A stretch of DNA of 64,000 nt from CAZRUA01 sp964603125 (GTDB lineage: Bacteria; Bacteroidota; Bacteroidia; B-17B0; Aurantibacillaceae), in the NCBI GenBank assembly GCA_964603125.1, contig CAZRUA010000003.1, positions 13,285 to 77,284 on the forward strand. Direction: 5' to 3'. Shown in pieces: positions 9,549 to 19,615 of this stretch. How positions within the stretch are numbered: position 1 is the stretch's first letter; every line of letters starts with the position of its first letter. The translations under genes were made by a program, and so were the position numbers. The notes beneath the pieces were generated by a model that saw only the letters and a list, made by a program, of their open reading frames with translations, did not search any database and was not told where the DNA came from.

Positions 9549-9728
9549 TTTCCTCTATCGCAATTAACATTTATTAGCTTAAAAGTCCAATATTTTCTTT
9601 TCAAAAAGTATGTAAATTCTGCTTACTTAGCATCTTTAGTCAAAGCTTAAAACCGCCAAAATTATTGGTATGGTATTAGGTTTAAAAAATTATAATGATT
9701 AAATTTGTATAGAGCGATTGAACATAGC

Positions 9729-12700
9729 GTGAGGATAAAATTCATAAGCAAACACACACCCCATTTTAAGAAATTGATTTGGGTTTTTTTGCTTGTATTA
9801 TGTTCATTATCAGGTAGTTTACTCGCTCAGACCCCTCTTGAAATAGAAAATAAGAAAAAGGCTAATGAGTTTTACGAGGATGAAAACTACGCCGAAGCTT
9901 ACAAGATTTACTCAAATTTAGTGGCAAATTACCCTAAAGACCCGGTTTATAATTTGCGCGTTGGGGTTTGTATTTTGTTTATTGAGGCCGATAAAAAGAG
10001 AGCTTTTCAGTATTTAGAAACGGCTAACCGAAACCCAGATGTGGAAAAAGAGGTGCTCTTTTACTTGGGAAAAGCCAATCATTTAACCTATCATTTTGAT
10101 GAAGCTATCAAGTATTACGTTAAGTATTCCAATGAAGGTTCCTCTTCTATGAAGAAGAAATTACAAGTGGATAGAGAGATTCAAGCTTGTAAAAACGGTA
10201 AGCAGCTATTGTCGAATTTATCTCAGTTAGTTATTCTTGAAAAGAAGCAGGTAAGCGAAAGTGAGTATCATCGAAGTTATAAACTAAACGATATTGGAGG
10301 TAAACTTCTTGTTAAAGATGATATTTTTAAAACGGCTGTAGATAAAAAGAAGAAGGATAAAGGTATTGTCTTTCTTCCCAAATCAAACGATTTAATTTAC
10401 ATCTCAAGTTATGGTGATAATCCTGATAATGGTAAGGATATTTACATTGTGCGAAGGTTGCCTAATGGAGAGTTTGCCAAACCACAAAACCTTGGTGCGC
10501 CTATCAACACGCCTTATGATGAGGATTATCCGTACTTACATCCCAATGGTAAAATTTTGTACTTCGCATCTAAGGGGCATAATAGCATGGGAGGCTACGA
10601 CCTGTTTAAATCAGAGTACGACGAAATAAATAAAAAATGGGGAAAGCCTGTGAACCTTGATTTCCCTATCAATACACCTGATGATGATATTTTGTTTGTA
10701 ACCGATTCATTGGATAAGATAGCTTATTTTTCTTCTGGCCGTTACAGTCCAGTTGGAAAGATCGATGTTTTTAAAATTAGTACCGAACGTAAACCAGCTG
10801 ATTTCGCTTACATTAAAGGTTCAATTCTAAAAAAGAAAGATGGACAAAGTATTCGTTCTAAAATTAAAGTAGTAAATATCGAAAATGGGACTTTGGTTGG
10901 TAATTATGAGGCGGGCATGAGTGGCGATTACAGCATGAATTTGCCAAACGGTTCAAATTTATTATTCACTGTTGAAACACCTGGTTTCACAACTCAATCC
11001 GAAGGAGTTAAGATTCCTGTATCATATAGTTTTAAACCATTTAGGCAGTTAATTTCATACGAAGATGAGAAATTAGTGATTCAAAATTTATTTGATTCAG
11101 GTGCTGAAGAAATTGATATGGCCGACTTGTACGAAAACATGGCGAGTGGCAAACCTAATGCAAACGAATTAAAAGATAAACCAAGTATAGGTTCTGATCC
11201 AAGTGTCAAAACAAATACGCCTGTAAAAACAAACGATCCTGTTAAAACCAATGATCCATCCAAAGATCCTACTAAAACCAACACAAATCCTAACTTAAGT
11301 CCTGAAGCTCTTTCAAAGGAAAATTATAACGAAGCGGCAAAAGATTTAAAAGAATACATGGACACGAAAAAGGAAGCTGATGAGGCTTCTGCTGTTGCTA
11401 CAAGTAAAGAAACGGAATGGGCAGAAAAGGATGGGGAGGTGAAAGAGATTTTAAAAGCTTATGACGCAGAAAAAGATCCTAAAAAGAAGGCTGAAATAGG
11501 AGAGAAGTTGGAGCGTGAAAAAGAAGCTTTAGATAAATTGGAAAGTGAAAAACTATTTGCTAAAACTTATTCGGAAGGATTGCAAGAAGATGCAAACAGA
11601 AAGAAATTAATTGCTGAAGGAACGGAGCAATATGCCAACAAATATGACGAAGCAATAAAGTCGCCTAACCCCAAGGATGCTATTGCAAAGTTAGAAGCTG
11701 AAGCAAAACGTCTTGAGAAGCTGCAAGAAGAGCCCGATAAGGCTGAAGCTTTGAAGAAAGAAATAGCTTTTAAAGAAGATGCTAAAAAGGAAGAACTAAA
11801 AGCTGCTTTAAAAGTAAAAGAAAAGTTAGAGAAAGAAAAGCTTGACTTAAACAATGATGTAAGCGCAAAGGAAACTGAATTGAAGGATACAAAGGACAAG
11901 GATATAAAGAAAAATATACAATCCGAGATTCAAGTGATTAAAGATGAATTAGCAACTAAAAATGCTGATATCAACACAAATGATAAAAAGATAGAAATTC
12001 TAAAGGATGAGATCAAGGATTTAGAAGCTCAAACTGCTTTGGCTAGTCAAATTGATAATAAAGCAAGCAAAGATGGTGGACAGGGATTGACGTATGTAGA
12101 TTCAACTGATAATACTGACCCGAAAACTAACTTAAACAAAGACCCCTCTGTTTCTAATGATCCAAAGGGTGATAATGTAAATTTCGAAAAGAAAAAAAGC
12201 GAGCTGACCGATAAAATTTCGGTAATTGAAAATAAGGGTGCGCCGAGTTTAGAATCTGAAAAGGAAAAACAAGATGTGTTAAAGCAATATAAAGATGTTT
12301 TATTTGCTGAACGAGAAACTAAAACGGCTGAACTTTCAAAGGCAACTAAGGCCGAGGATAAAACAAAATTGAAAAAAGAAATTGATGTTTTAAACTCTGA
12401 ATTAAAAAAGGTTGATTCTAAGATAGCAGATAACAATACTCAAATTGCTAAACTTGAAAAATCAAGTTCTACGCCAGAAACGAATCCTGAAAATCCAATC
12501 AAGGATGGAGGCAATAACCCTTCTAATAATGATGCGGTTGCTGCTGTAAATGATTTAATTAATAATGAAAAACAATTCGTTACAACAAAAGAAAACGATT
12601 TAATTAACGCGGTAAATTATAAAAACCCCGAAGCAATAAGTTTAAAACAGCAAGCACAAAACAAAATTAACGAGGCAATTAAAAAGGATGAACAAGTTGA

Positions 12701-15700
12701 TAGTAAATTAAACGCGTTAAAAAATTCTGGTTCAGGAACAAATGGCGGTTCATCAAATACAATAGCTGAAGCGGACAAGGTAGCTTCACAAATAAAAGAA
12801 AAGAGAGCTGCGGCTAAAACAGCAACAGGTACTGATCGTCAAAATATAATGAATGAAATTGATGCCTTGCAAAAGAAGGAAACCCAACTTCGTTTGGATG
12901 CTGCATCGGAATTGGCGAAGGAAAATAAAGCTCAGTTCACAAATTATGATTTGAATTTAAATGATTTAGCTTCGGCTACGAAAAATAAAAACAAAGCAAG
13001 TATAGTTGAGGCTGAAAAAAAGAGAGAGGAAGCTAAAGTTTTAATAAATAGAGCAAAGCAAATGCGCGAAGAAGCGAATGCTGCAACTGGAATAGAGAAG
13101 GTTAGTCAGCTCAGTAATGCTGAAGAAGCCGAAGCCAATGCTTTAGCCAAATTAAAGGAGGCAACAAATGCTTATAAATCTGAAAATCCAAATTATAAAT
13201 GGAAAGGTGATAATTCATCGAGTGCTTCAGGGCCAAGCAATGAAAGTATTACTGGTATTAAAACCGACATTGACGAAAAGCATAAGGCGCACAATGATGG
13301 TTTAGAATTATTGTCAAAAGCAAATGATATTGAGTATAAAGATTTGGAGGCTAAGTTTAGTTCGTCTGAAAGTGCCAATCCTAATAAGGTTACTGCTGAA
13401 GCTAAACAATTAAAACAAACTGCCTCAGATAAATTTAAAGAAGCAGAAGATTTAAAAAATAAAGCAAATTCAGAGACTGATTTAACTAAGAAGCATAATT
13501 TACTTTTAGAAGCAAATACAAAGCAAGATGAGGCAATTGATGCGTTAACTAAAGCTTTGGATATTATTGGAACATCTGGTGGTTCGCAAACAAATGAAAC
13601 TCCAAATGGTGGATTAGCAAGTGTTGAGAAAAAAGATTTGAGCATGCCTTTTAATTCTGAGATTAAAAAGCAAGATGATAAAATTACTAACCTTAAGGCT
13701 AAAGGTGAGAGTCCTGAAAATTTAAAGGCAATCAATGTAGAGTTGGAAATGCGTGAGGTTGTTTTGGACAAGGAGATTGATGAACAAAATAAGAAACTCA
13801 CAAAAACAAATGATCCTAAGAAAAAGGAAAGTATAACCAATGTGATAAATGCTTTAGGTGTTGAGAAAAAAAACACCAAAGAAGAAATTGCTAAGAATAA
13901 TGAAAAGTTAAATCCAGTAACGCAACCTACAGTTAGTAAAGAACCTGTTGCTAATGTATCATCTGTTCCGGAGTCTATACATTATTCGGATAAATTTAAA
14001 AGAAACGCAGCTAGTTCTGATGCTAAAATTCAGGAAGCAAAATCTAAACAACCTAGTAAGGAATCATTGGAATCTTTGAATATTGCTTTAGAAGAACAGA
14101 ATGGTGCGATTTCAAATGAATTAAAGTTATTAGAATTAAAAATGAAAAATACTCCTGACCCCACAGCAAAAGCTGATGTTGAGAAATCGAGAAATGATTT
14201 AGTGAAGAAGCAAGAAGAAAATCAACGTTTAATTGATGATAACAATAAACAAATTAATTCTGGGGTAATCGAACCAGTGTCCGTAAAAGATCCAGTTGTG
14301 GTTAAGGACCCAGTTGTAGTTAAAGATCCAGTGGTTAATGTAACTCCAGTTGATACAGTTAAACCTAAAACAACTACAAATAAAAAAGTTGAGGAAATTA
14401 AAAACACGACCAATTACAAAACTTATTCAGGTTTAATGGATAAGGCGGATAAAAACAAAAAGCAAGCAGCTAAGGATGAGGCTGCTGCCCTAGCAATTTA
14501 TGACCAAGCTCGATCAGATTTAAAGAAATCAACAGATGACTTTATTGCAGCTGATAAAATTCAGGATGTAAATGAAAGAAATAGATTGAAGGAAGAGGCT
14601 GTTATGCTGGAAAGAAAAGCAAATAAAGAGAAGGAGAAAGCTGATTCTTTATTAGAAATATCAAGGAACACAGCGGCCTTTGCAAGCTCTCAAGAGCAAG
14701 AAGCGGGTATGTTGTTACAGGGTATTGATAAATCCAAATCGGATGATATTGTTGCTGTTTATAACGGTAAGATGGCTGGAGCAAGTGATGCAGGTTCAAA
14801 CGATGCAGTTAAGACTCCATTTAATGAAACCATCTATAAAACATACACAGGTACTTTCAAATCAGACGTTAATAAATTGGAAAAGGATTTAGCTACCTAT
14901 AAGGATGCGCCTGAGAGTCAGAATAAACTAGAAGCTGAAAATATTATTTATAAGGAATATAGAGGTAAAATAGCAAGTGAGAAGAAGGAGCAGGAAAGAC
15001 TTCTTGCGGCAGAAACAAATCCTACTAAGAAAGCTGAAATTAAGAAGCGAATTGATGAATTAAATAAGGTAGATGCTCAAATTAAAGCTAAACAAGAAGC
15101 TAACACAGCTCGATTAGCGCAATTAAAATCTACTGAAACACCTATTAGCAATGAAGCAGTAAGCTTTAGTTCTAATTATTCTTCTTCCGTTAGTAAAATT
15201 GAATCGGATATTGCAAAGCAAGGTCAATTGCCTGAGTCAGCTTCTACTTTAACTGAAACAAATAATTTACTTAAAAAATATATTTCAGTAATTGATACCG
15301 AAATTTCTCAATTAAAATCAAAACAATCTGCAACAACTAATGCAGCAACAAAAACTAAGTACAATGATTTAATTTCTCAGTTGGCTTCATTAAAATCAGA
15401 TAAGCAAAGTGAGATTACTTCTAATACTTCAAAAATTTCCGGCACACAACAACCTGCTCAAGTTAATGTTAACTACAGTGATGCGTACAATAATCAATCA
15501 CAAAAATATAATTCAGATTTGAGTGCATTAAAATCTAAACCTGAAAATAAAGACAATCTTAAAAAGCAAAATGCAATTTTAGCAAGTTATGTGAAGCTGA
15601 TTGAAAGTGAAATTGCAAGTATGAAGTCAAAGTTAGCTTCAGCTAATAACGATGCGGCAAAACAAAAATACAATTCATTTATTGATGATTTAACCAATCT

Positions 15701-17072
15701 TAAAACTCAAAAGCAAGATGAGATAAATATCAATAATTCTAAAATGAATGTTGAAACACCAGTAGTTGATAACCCACCAGTTATTACACCTACTAATAGT
15801 GGAGGTGGAGCAGTTACCATCAATGAAGCTATTAAGGGAAGTGGTGTTAAAGTAAGTAATAAAAATGCATATAGTGGCGCTAATCCTATACCAATGGATC
15901 CTGCATTACCATCAGGAATGGTATTCGCAGTTCAGATAGGTGCGTTTAAATCTCAAATACCAAATGAATTATTTAAAGGTTTATCTCCAGTGTTTGGTGA
16001 AACAACGAATAATGGCTTTATACGTTACCAAGCAGGTATGTTTGATTCATACGAAAAAGCAAGTGCTTTGAAAAATGATTTAAGAAAATTAGGATACAGT
16101 GATGCTTTTGTTATAGTTTACAAGGATGGTAAACGAATGAGTTTAACGGAAGCCTTAAACGAATTAAAAGCTAAGTCGGTTGAAGTTAAGTTTGATCCAA
16201 ATGCTACTGCGGGAATCAATGAGTCGAGCAATGTTCCAAACGCGTCTTTAACACGTGGGGTAATTAATTCTCCTTCGTCTTCAGGAAATGCAAATGCTAC
16301 TGATGTAAGTGAAATTGCTGGATTATTCTACACCGTGCAGATTGGGGTTTACAATAGTAATGTTAGCCCTACCCAGCTCTTAAATTTATCTCCAATTTTC
16401 CGTGAAAAATTACCAAATGGATTGTATCGATATACTGCCGGTATTTATACTAGTTTAGATGAAGTAAAGGCAGATAGAGCTAAGGTAAATGCTTTGGGTA
16501 TTACTGATGCTTTTGTTAGCTCATATATGAATGGAACAAGAGTTAAAATTGCTGAAGCTCAAGAAAAAGTAGCATCAGGAATAACTATTGTTTATCCAAC
16601 AAAACGCCCAATAAATTTCTCAAATGGATTAACAGCTCCATCTGTGAATAATACTCCTTCAAATGTTACGCCACCTGTAGTTTCTAACACTCCGCCATCA
16701 AATGGAGCTAGTGTAAATTCTTCAGGTGTTAGTCCATTCACAAATAATGTTGCTGAGCCAACACCAACAGCAAGTAATGGAGTTAAACTAAGCGAAGAAG
16801 GTATAGTGTTTAAAGTTCAAATCGGGGCTTACAGCAAAGCCTTGCCTGCAAATACAATCAATAACTTTAATAAAATTAAAGATTGGCCAATTAAAAATAA
16901 GTTGCAAGGAGAAGTTTTTGTTTACACAGTTGGCTCATTCAGTAGTTTAGAATTTGCTAAGCAATTAAAAGATAAAGTGAAAGGTTATGGCATAATTGAT
17001 GCATATGTAACCGTGTTTAAAGATGGAAAAAAGTTGTTTGGGGAAGAGGCAGCAAAATATTTAAATCCGTAA
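9729..17072 (+). CDS. Giant TPR/PD40/coiled-coil protein with three C-terminal SPOR domains
   Basis: About 2450 residues. In order: signal peptide ending in LLAQ; TPR-like repeats (to ~10200); PD40 beta-propeller segments (about 10360-10780, e.g. SYGDNPDNGKDIYIV and YLHPNGKILYFASKG); a carboxypeptidase-regulatory-like domain (about 10800-11010); Thr/Pro-rich linkers (TPVKTNDPVKTNDP; DPVVVKDPVVVKDP); about 4.5 kb of Lys/Glu-rich helical modules; and three SPOR-like domains near 15915-16150, 16318-16560 and 16798-17060, each with VQIG[AV][FY]. SPOR domains bind peptidoglycan lacking stem peptides. The N-terminal half recalls PorE-type envelope proteins, with SPOR in place of OmpA. An envelope scaffold is inferred. 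The start is uncertain: TTG 9705 opens the same frame but overlaps a TAAATTTG box at 9700-9707, so GTG 9729 is preferred. Confidence 0.85.
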   Translation: MRIKFISKHTPHFKKLIWVFLLVLCSLSGSLLAQTPLEIENKKKANEFYEDENYAEAYKIYSNLVANYPKDPVYNLRVGVCILFIEADKKRAFQYLETANRNPDVEKEVLFYLGKANHLTYHFDEAIKYYVKYSNEGSSSMKKKLQVDREIQACKNGKQLLSNLSQLVILEKKQVSESEYHRSYKLNDIGGKLLVKDDIFKTAVDKKKKDKGIVFLPKSNDLIYISSYGDNPDNGKDIYIVRRLPNGEFAKPQNLGAPINTPYDEDYPYLHPNGKILYFASKGHNSMGGYDLFKSEYDEINKKWGKPVNLDFPINTPDDDILFVTDSLDKIAYFSSGRYSPVGKIDVFKISTERKPADFAYIKGSILKKKDGQSIRSKIKVVNIENGTLVGNYEAGMSGDYSMNLPNGSNLLFTVETPGFTTQSEGVKIPVSYSFKPFRQLISYEDEKLVIQNLFDSGAEEIDMADLYENMASGKPNANELKDKPSIGSDPSVKTNTPVKTNDPVKTNDPSKDPTKTNTNPNLSPEALSKENYNEAAKDLKEYMDTKKEADEASAVATSKETEWAEKDGEVKEILKAYDAEKDPKKKAEIGEKLEREKEALDKLESEKLFAKTYSEGLQEDANRKKLIAEGTEQYANKYDEAIKSPNPKDAIAKLEAEAKRLEKLQEEPDKAEALKKEIAFKEDAKKEELKAALKVKEKLEKEKLDLNNDVSAKETELKDTKDKDIKKNIQSEIQVIKDELATKNADINTNDKKIEILKDEIKDLEAQTALASQIDNKASKDGGQGLTYVDSTDNTDPKTNLNKDPSVSNDPKGDNVNFEKKKSELTDKISVIENKGAPSLESEKEKQDVLKQYKDVLFAERETKTAELSKATKAEDKTKLKKEIDVLNSELKKVDSKIADNNTQIAKLEKSSSTPETNPENPIKDGGNNPSNNDAVAAVNDLINNEKQFVTTKENDLINAVNYKNPEAISLKQQAQNKINEAIKKDEQVDSKLNALKNSGSGTNGGSSNTIAEADKVASQIKEKRAAAKTATGTDRQNIMNEIDALQKKETQLRLDAASELAKENKAQFTNYDLNLNDLASATKNKNKASIVEAEKKREEAKVLINRAKQMREEANAATGIEKVSQLSNAEEAEANALAKLKEATNAYKSENPNYKWKGDNSSSASGPSNESITGIKTDIDEKHKAHNDGLELLSKANDIEYKDLEAKFSSSESANPNKVTAEAKQLKQTASDKFKEAEDLKNKANSETDLTKKHNLLLEANTKQDEAIDALTKALDIIGTSGGSQTNETPNGGLASVEKKDLSMPFNSEIKKQDDKITNLKAKGESPENLKAINVELEMREVVLDKEIDEQNKKLTKTNDPKKKESITNVINALGVEKKNTKEEIAKNNEKLNPVTQPTVSKEPVANVSSVPESIHYSDKFKRNAASSDAKIQEAKSKQPSKESLESLNIALEEQNGAISNELKLLELKMKNTPDPTAKADVEKSRNDLVKKQEENQRLIDDNNKQINSGVIEPVSVKDPVVVKDPVVVKDPVVNVTPVDTVKPKTTTNKKVEEIKNTTNYKTYSGLMDKADKNKKQAAKDEAAALAIYDQARSDLKKSTDDFIAADKIQDVNERNRLKEEAVMLERKANKEKEKADSLLEISRNTAAFASSQEQEAGMLLQGIDKSKSDDIVAVYNGKMAGASDAGSNDAVKTPFNETIYKTYTGTFKSDVNKLEKDLATYKDAPESQNKLEAENIIYKEYRGKIASEKKEQERLLAAETNPTKKAEIKKRIDELNKVDAQIKAKQEANTARLAQLKSTETPISNEAVSFSSNYSSSVSKIESDIAKQGQLPESASTLTETNNLLKKYISVIDTEISQLKSKQSATTNAATKTKYNDLISQLASLKSDKQSEITSNTSKISGTQQPAQVNVNYSDAYNNQSQKYNSDLSALKSKPENKDNLKKQNAILASYVKLIESEIASMKSKLASANNDAAKQKYNSFIDDLTNLKTQKQDEININNSKMNVETPVVDNPPVITPTNSGGGAVTINEAIKGSGVKVSNKNAYSGANPIPMDPALPSGMVFAVQIGAFKSQIPNELFKGLSPVFGETTNNGFIRYQAGMFDSYEKASALKNDLRKLGYSDAFVIVYKDGKRMSLTEALNELKAKSVEVKFDPNATAGINESSNVPNASLTRGVINSPSSSGNANATDVSEIAGLFYTVQIGVYNSNVSPTQLLNLSPIFREKLPNGLYRYTAGIYTSLDEVKADRAKVNALGITDAFVSSYMNGTRVKIAEAQEKVASGITIVYPTKRPINFSNGLTAPSVNNTPSNVTPPVVSNTPPSNGASVNSSGVSPFTNNVAEPTPTASNGVKLSEEGIVFKVQIGAYSKALPANTINNFNKIKDWPIKNKLQGEVFVYTVGSFSSLEFAKQLKDKVKGYGIIDAYVTVFKDGKKLFGEEAAKYLNP

Positions 17073-17096
17073 TTTTGTAAAAAAAATATTATAAGA

Positions 17097-17381
17097 ATGT
17101 TTAATAATATTGATACTGATGTTTTAGAGGAAGTTGAAGTGAAAGAGCTTGTAAAGCCAACACCGCGATTGGTTTTATATAATGATGATTACAATACGTT
17201 TGAACATGTGATTGAAACGCTTGTAGATGTTTGTGATCATAATCCACTTCAAGCTGAGCAATGCGCATTAATTATTCATTACACAGGTAAGTGTGCCGTT
17301 AAAGAAGGAAGTTTTAATAAATTACGTCCAATGCATGAAGCTATACTTGAGCGTGGTATAACTTCTAAAATCGAAAATTAA
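17097..17381 (+). CDS. clpS: ATP-dependent Clp protease adaptor ClpS
   Basis: A 94-residue protein with the ClpS core LVLYNDDYNTFEHVIETL ... QAEQCALIIHYTGKCAVKEG. The acidic NDDYNTFEHV turn is the N-degron-binding loop of this family, and the disordered acidic N terminus (DTDVLEEVEVKEL) is the part that enters the Clp ATPase. ClpS delivers N-end-rule substrates to ClpAP or ClpCP. It lies 24 bases after the giant SPOR gene and one base before the M48 protease gene, so the three are likely transcribed together. Confidence 0.93.
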   Translation: MFNNIDTDVLEEVEVKELVKPTPRLVLYNDDYNTFEHVIETLVDVCDHNPLQAEQCALIIHYTGKCAVKEGSFNKLRPMHEAILERGITSKIEN

Positions 17382-17382
17382 T

Positions 17383-18177
17383 ATGAAAAGAATTATTATA
17401 ACAGTGGCTTTGGCTGCTGGTTTATTTGCGTGTGTTCAGCGTGTGCCAATCACAAACCGTAAGCAAGTAAGTTTAGTTCCTGAATCGGAATTGATAAATA
17501 TGAGTGTTGCTCAATACAATCAATTTATTAAAGAGCATAAAACACTTCCTGCAACTGATGCAAAAGTAGTTCAAGTGCAAACAGTTGGTAGAAAAATTCA
17601 AGCGGCTGTTGAGTCTTTTATGAATGAAAAAGGTTTAAGCAAACGTTTGCAAGGATATGCTTGGGAATTTAATGTTGTGGATGAAGCAACCGTTAATGCT
17701 TGGTGTATGCCAGGAGGTAAAGTTGTTGTTTATACAGGATTATTACCAGTTACTCAAGACGAGGCTAGCTTAGCAATTGTAATGGGGCACGAAATTGCTC
17801 ATGCTGTTGCACGTCACGGTAACGAGCGTATGAGTCAAGGCTTAGCGGTTCAAATGGGTGGTGTGGTTTTGTCTAGTGCTTTGCAAACAAAATCTCAAGA
17901 GACTCAAAACCTATTTTTACAATCATACGGAATTGGTTCGCAGCTAGGAATGTTGAAATACGGAAGAAATCATGAGCTTGAAGCTGATAAATTGGGATTA
18001 GTATTTGCCGCTATGGCAGGCTATGACCCTAATTCGGCAATTGCTTTTTGGGAAAGAATGGCTGCAAGCGGGGGCTCTAAACCACCTGAAATCTTAAGTA
18101 CTCACCCCAGTGATGAAAAAAGGATTGCGGAGTTAAAAGCTTATATGCCCGAAGCTTTAAAATATTATAAAAAGTAA
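17383..18177 (+). CDS. M48-family zinc metalloprotease lipoprotein
   Basis: A 264-residue protein with a lipoprotein signal (lipobox LFAC, Cys17) and the zinc-binding motif HEIAH at about residues 136-140. The third ligand is expected in NHELEADKLG. Architecture and length match LoiP/YcaL/BepA-like periplasmic M48 peptidases involved in outer-membrane quality control. The start codon is one base after the clpS stop, so translation is probably coupled. Residues IVMGHEIAHAVARHGNERM confirm an intact active site. Confidence 0.92.
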   Translation: MKRIIITVALAAGLFACVQRVPITNRKQVSLVPESELINMSVAQYNQFIKEHKTLPATDAKVVQVQTVGRKIQAAVESFMNEKGLSKRLQGYAWEFNVVDEATVNAWCMPGGKVVVYTGLLPVTQDEASLAIVMGHEIAHAVARHGNERMSQGLAVQMGGVVLSSALQTKSQETQNLFLQSYGIGSQLGMLKYGRNHELEADKLGLVFAAMAGYDPNSAIAFWERMAASGGSKPPEILSTHPSDEKRIAELKAYMPEALKYYKK

Positions 18178-18198
18178 TATTTTATACTTTTATATTTC

Positions 18199-18229
18199 TT
18201 TGTGGGTTAAAATTATTCTACTAAATTTG
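18199..18229 (+). promoter_or_regulatory. Candidate promoter for the T9SS cargo gene at 18256
   Basis: TTTG at 18199-18202, a 19-base gap and a perfect TAAATTTG box at 18222-18229, 26 bases before the ATG. A textbook match to the Bacteroidota consensus. Confidence 0.6.
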
Positions 18230-18255
18230 ATTAAAATCTGTTCCCACCAGCTGAA

Positions 18256-19563
18256 ATGAGAAAGAATATTTGTTTGTTGTTTTTAATTTTCGCTTCTACT
18301 TTTTTAGTTGAGGCTCAAAACGCTTTGGTGTTTAATGGTGGGTACCTTGTTTTAAATGGAGGAACAGGGCCTAGTACAGGCGGTTATGTGGTTGTGAACC
18401 AAGCCGCAACAACTGGAATCTCTCGCACAGCTAGTGGTGGCGGAGTTATTTCTGAAAGCCAATTCAATTATGTAAAATGGTTAAATGGAGCTACTGCTTC
18501 TGGAGCATATACTTTACCATTTTATCAAAATGCAAGTAATTATATCCCATTCACAATAAACAAAACTTCAGGCGCAACAGATATTTCAGTGTCAACTTGG
18601 GCGACTAATGCCGCTAATTCACCACTACCATTGGCTAATGGAAATACTTTAGCAACTGGTGCAGCAGCTTATCCAACAGTTATTACGATGAATAGTGCAT
18701 ATGGAGGCTCAGCCGCAAATGTAATTGATAGATTTTGGGATATTAATTCAAACGGTGCTGTTAATGGAACTTTACAATTTTATTATTTAGGAGCAGAAAA
18801 CACACCAGCTCTTGTAACAATGCGTGCTCAACAATGGGCTCAAATTACTACTGACCCTACTAATACAACTTGGTGGGATTGGAATCCACCAACCGCGGTT
18901 ACAACAAATCCTGGAGTTACAACAGGTATTGGTAACACAGCTTTTGGGGCAGGAACAAATTTAATGGGCTTTTGGATTTTAGTTGATCAAACTATTATTT
19001 TGGAGGAATCAATGGTAACTTCCAATTTGATTTGTGATGAACAAACATTAAATTTTTCGTGGGAAGTCGAAAATGAAAAAAATACACATTCCTATATTAT
19101 TGAAAAATCTAAGGATGGAATTCAGTTTGTTCAAGAATATTTAACTCCAGCTCAAACTTTTGGCTGTACAGCAAATTGTTCTGCTCATAGCTCATATACT
19201 TATTCAAAAATAAATGAACCAGAATATAAATATTACCGAATCAGCAAAGTATCCGAAAATATGCTTGCTTCAGTTATAAAGGTTATACATTCTGACTGCG
19301 CTTCAACTCAAGAAATAAAAGAAACTAAAATATTCGCCTTTAATAATATTGCCAATGTTCAGGTTTCTTCTAACCGGAATGAAGTTTCTGATTTATTCAT
19401 TTATGATGTACAAGGTAAACTTATATCTTCCTATAAGTTAAATGTTGTAGAAGGTTATAATGATTTTACTATACCCATGGAAAGCCTTGCCAATGGAACC
19501 TATGTCTTTCAGCTCAGGAATAATAACCAAGTTGTAACTAAGAAATTAGTAAAGACAAATTAA
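18256..19563 (+). CDS. Secreted protein with T9SS type A sorting domain
   Basis: A 435-residue protein with a signal peptide (ending VEAQN), a Gly/Ala/Thr/Asn-rich beta region, a central domain with SYIIEKSKDGIQFVQEYL (a form common in fibronectin-like modules near T9SS tails), and a C-terminal ~75 residues (DLFIYDVQGKLI ... NGTYVFQLRNN) typical of type A sorting domains. The first 230 residues resemble no family I can name. Surface or secreted location is predicted; role unknown. A strong hairpin terminator follows immediately. Confidence 0.82.
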   Translation: MRKNICLLFLIFASTFLVEAQNALVFNGGYLVLNGGTGPSTGGYVVVNQAATTGISRTASGGGVISESQFNYVKWLNGATASGAYTLPFYQNASNYIPFTINKTSGATDISVSTWATNAANSPLPLANGNTLATGAAAYPTVITMNSAYGGSAANVIDRFWDINSNGAVNGTLQFYYLGAENTPALVTMRAQQWAQITTDPTNTTWWDWNPPTAVTTNPGVTTGIGNTAFGAGTNLMGFWILVDQTIILEESMVTSNLICDEQTLNFSWEVENEKNTHSYIIEKSKDGIQFVQEYLTPAQTFGCTANCSAHSSYTYSKINEPEYKYYRISKVSENMLASVIKVIHSDCASTQEIKETKIFAFNNIANVQVSSNRNEVSDLFIYDVQGKLISSYKLNVVEGYNDFTIPMESLANGTYVFQLRNNNQVVTKKLVKTN

Positions 19564-19592
19564 AAAAGCCTCTCAATTTGAGAGGCTTTTTT
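19562..19592. terminator. Bidirectional intrinsic terminator
   Basis: Stem GCCTCTC (19568-19574) pairs with GAGAGGC (19580-19586), flanked by A6 and T6 runs. It serves the T9SS gene on the plus strand and the acyl-CoA dehydrogenase gene on the minus strand. Confidence 0.9.
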
Positions 19593-19615
19593 GTTGAGTA
19601 TTTCTTGTTCTATTA

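Noticed and set aside
11567..13879. Long minus-strand frames opposite the giant coiled-coil gene (110, 129 and 228 residues)
   Set aside because: They are Phe/Ser/Leu-rich mirror readings of Lys/Glu codons, with no start context or recognisable domain.
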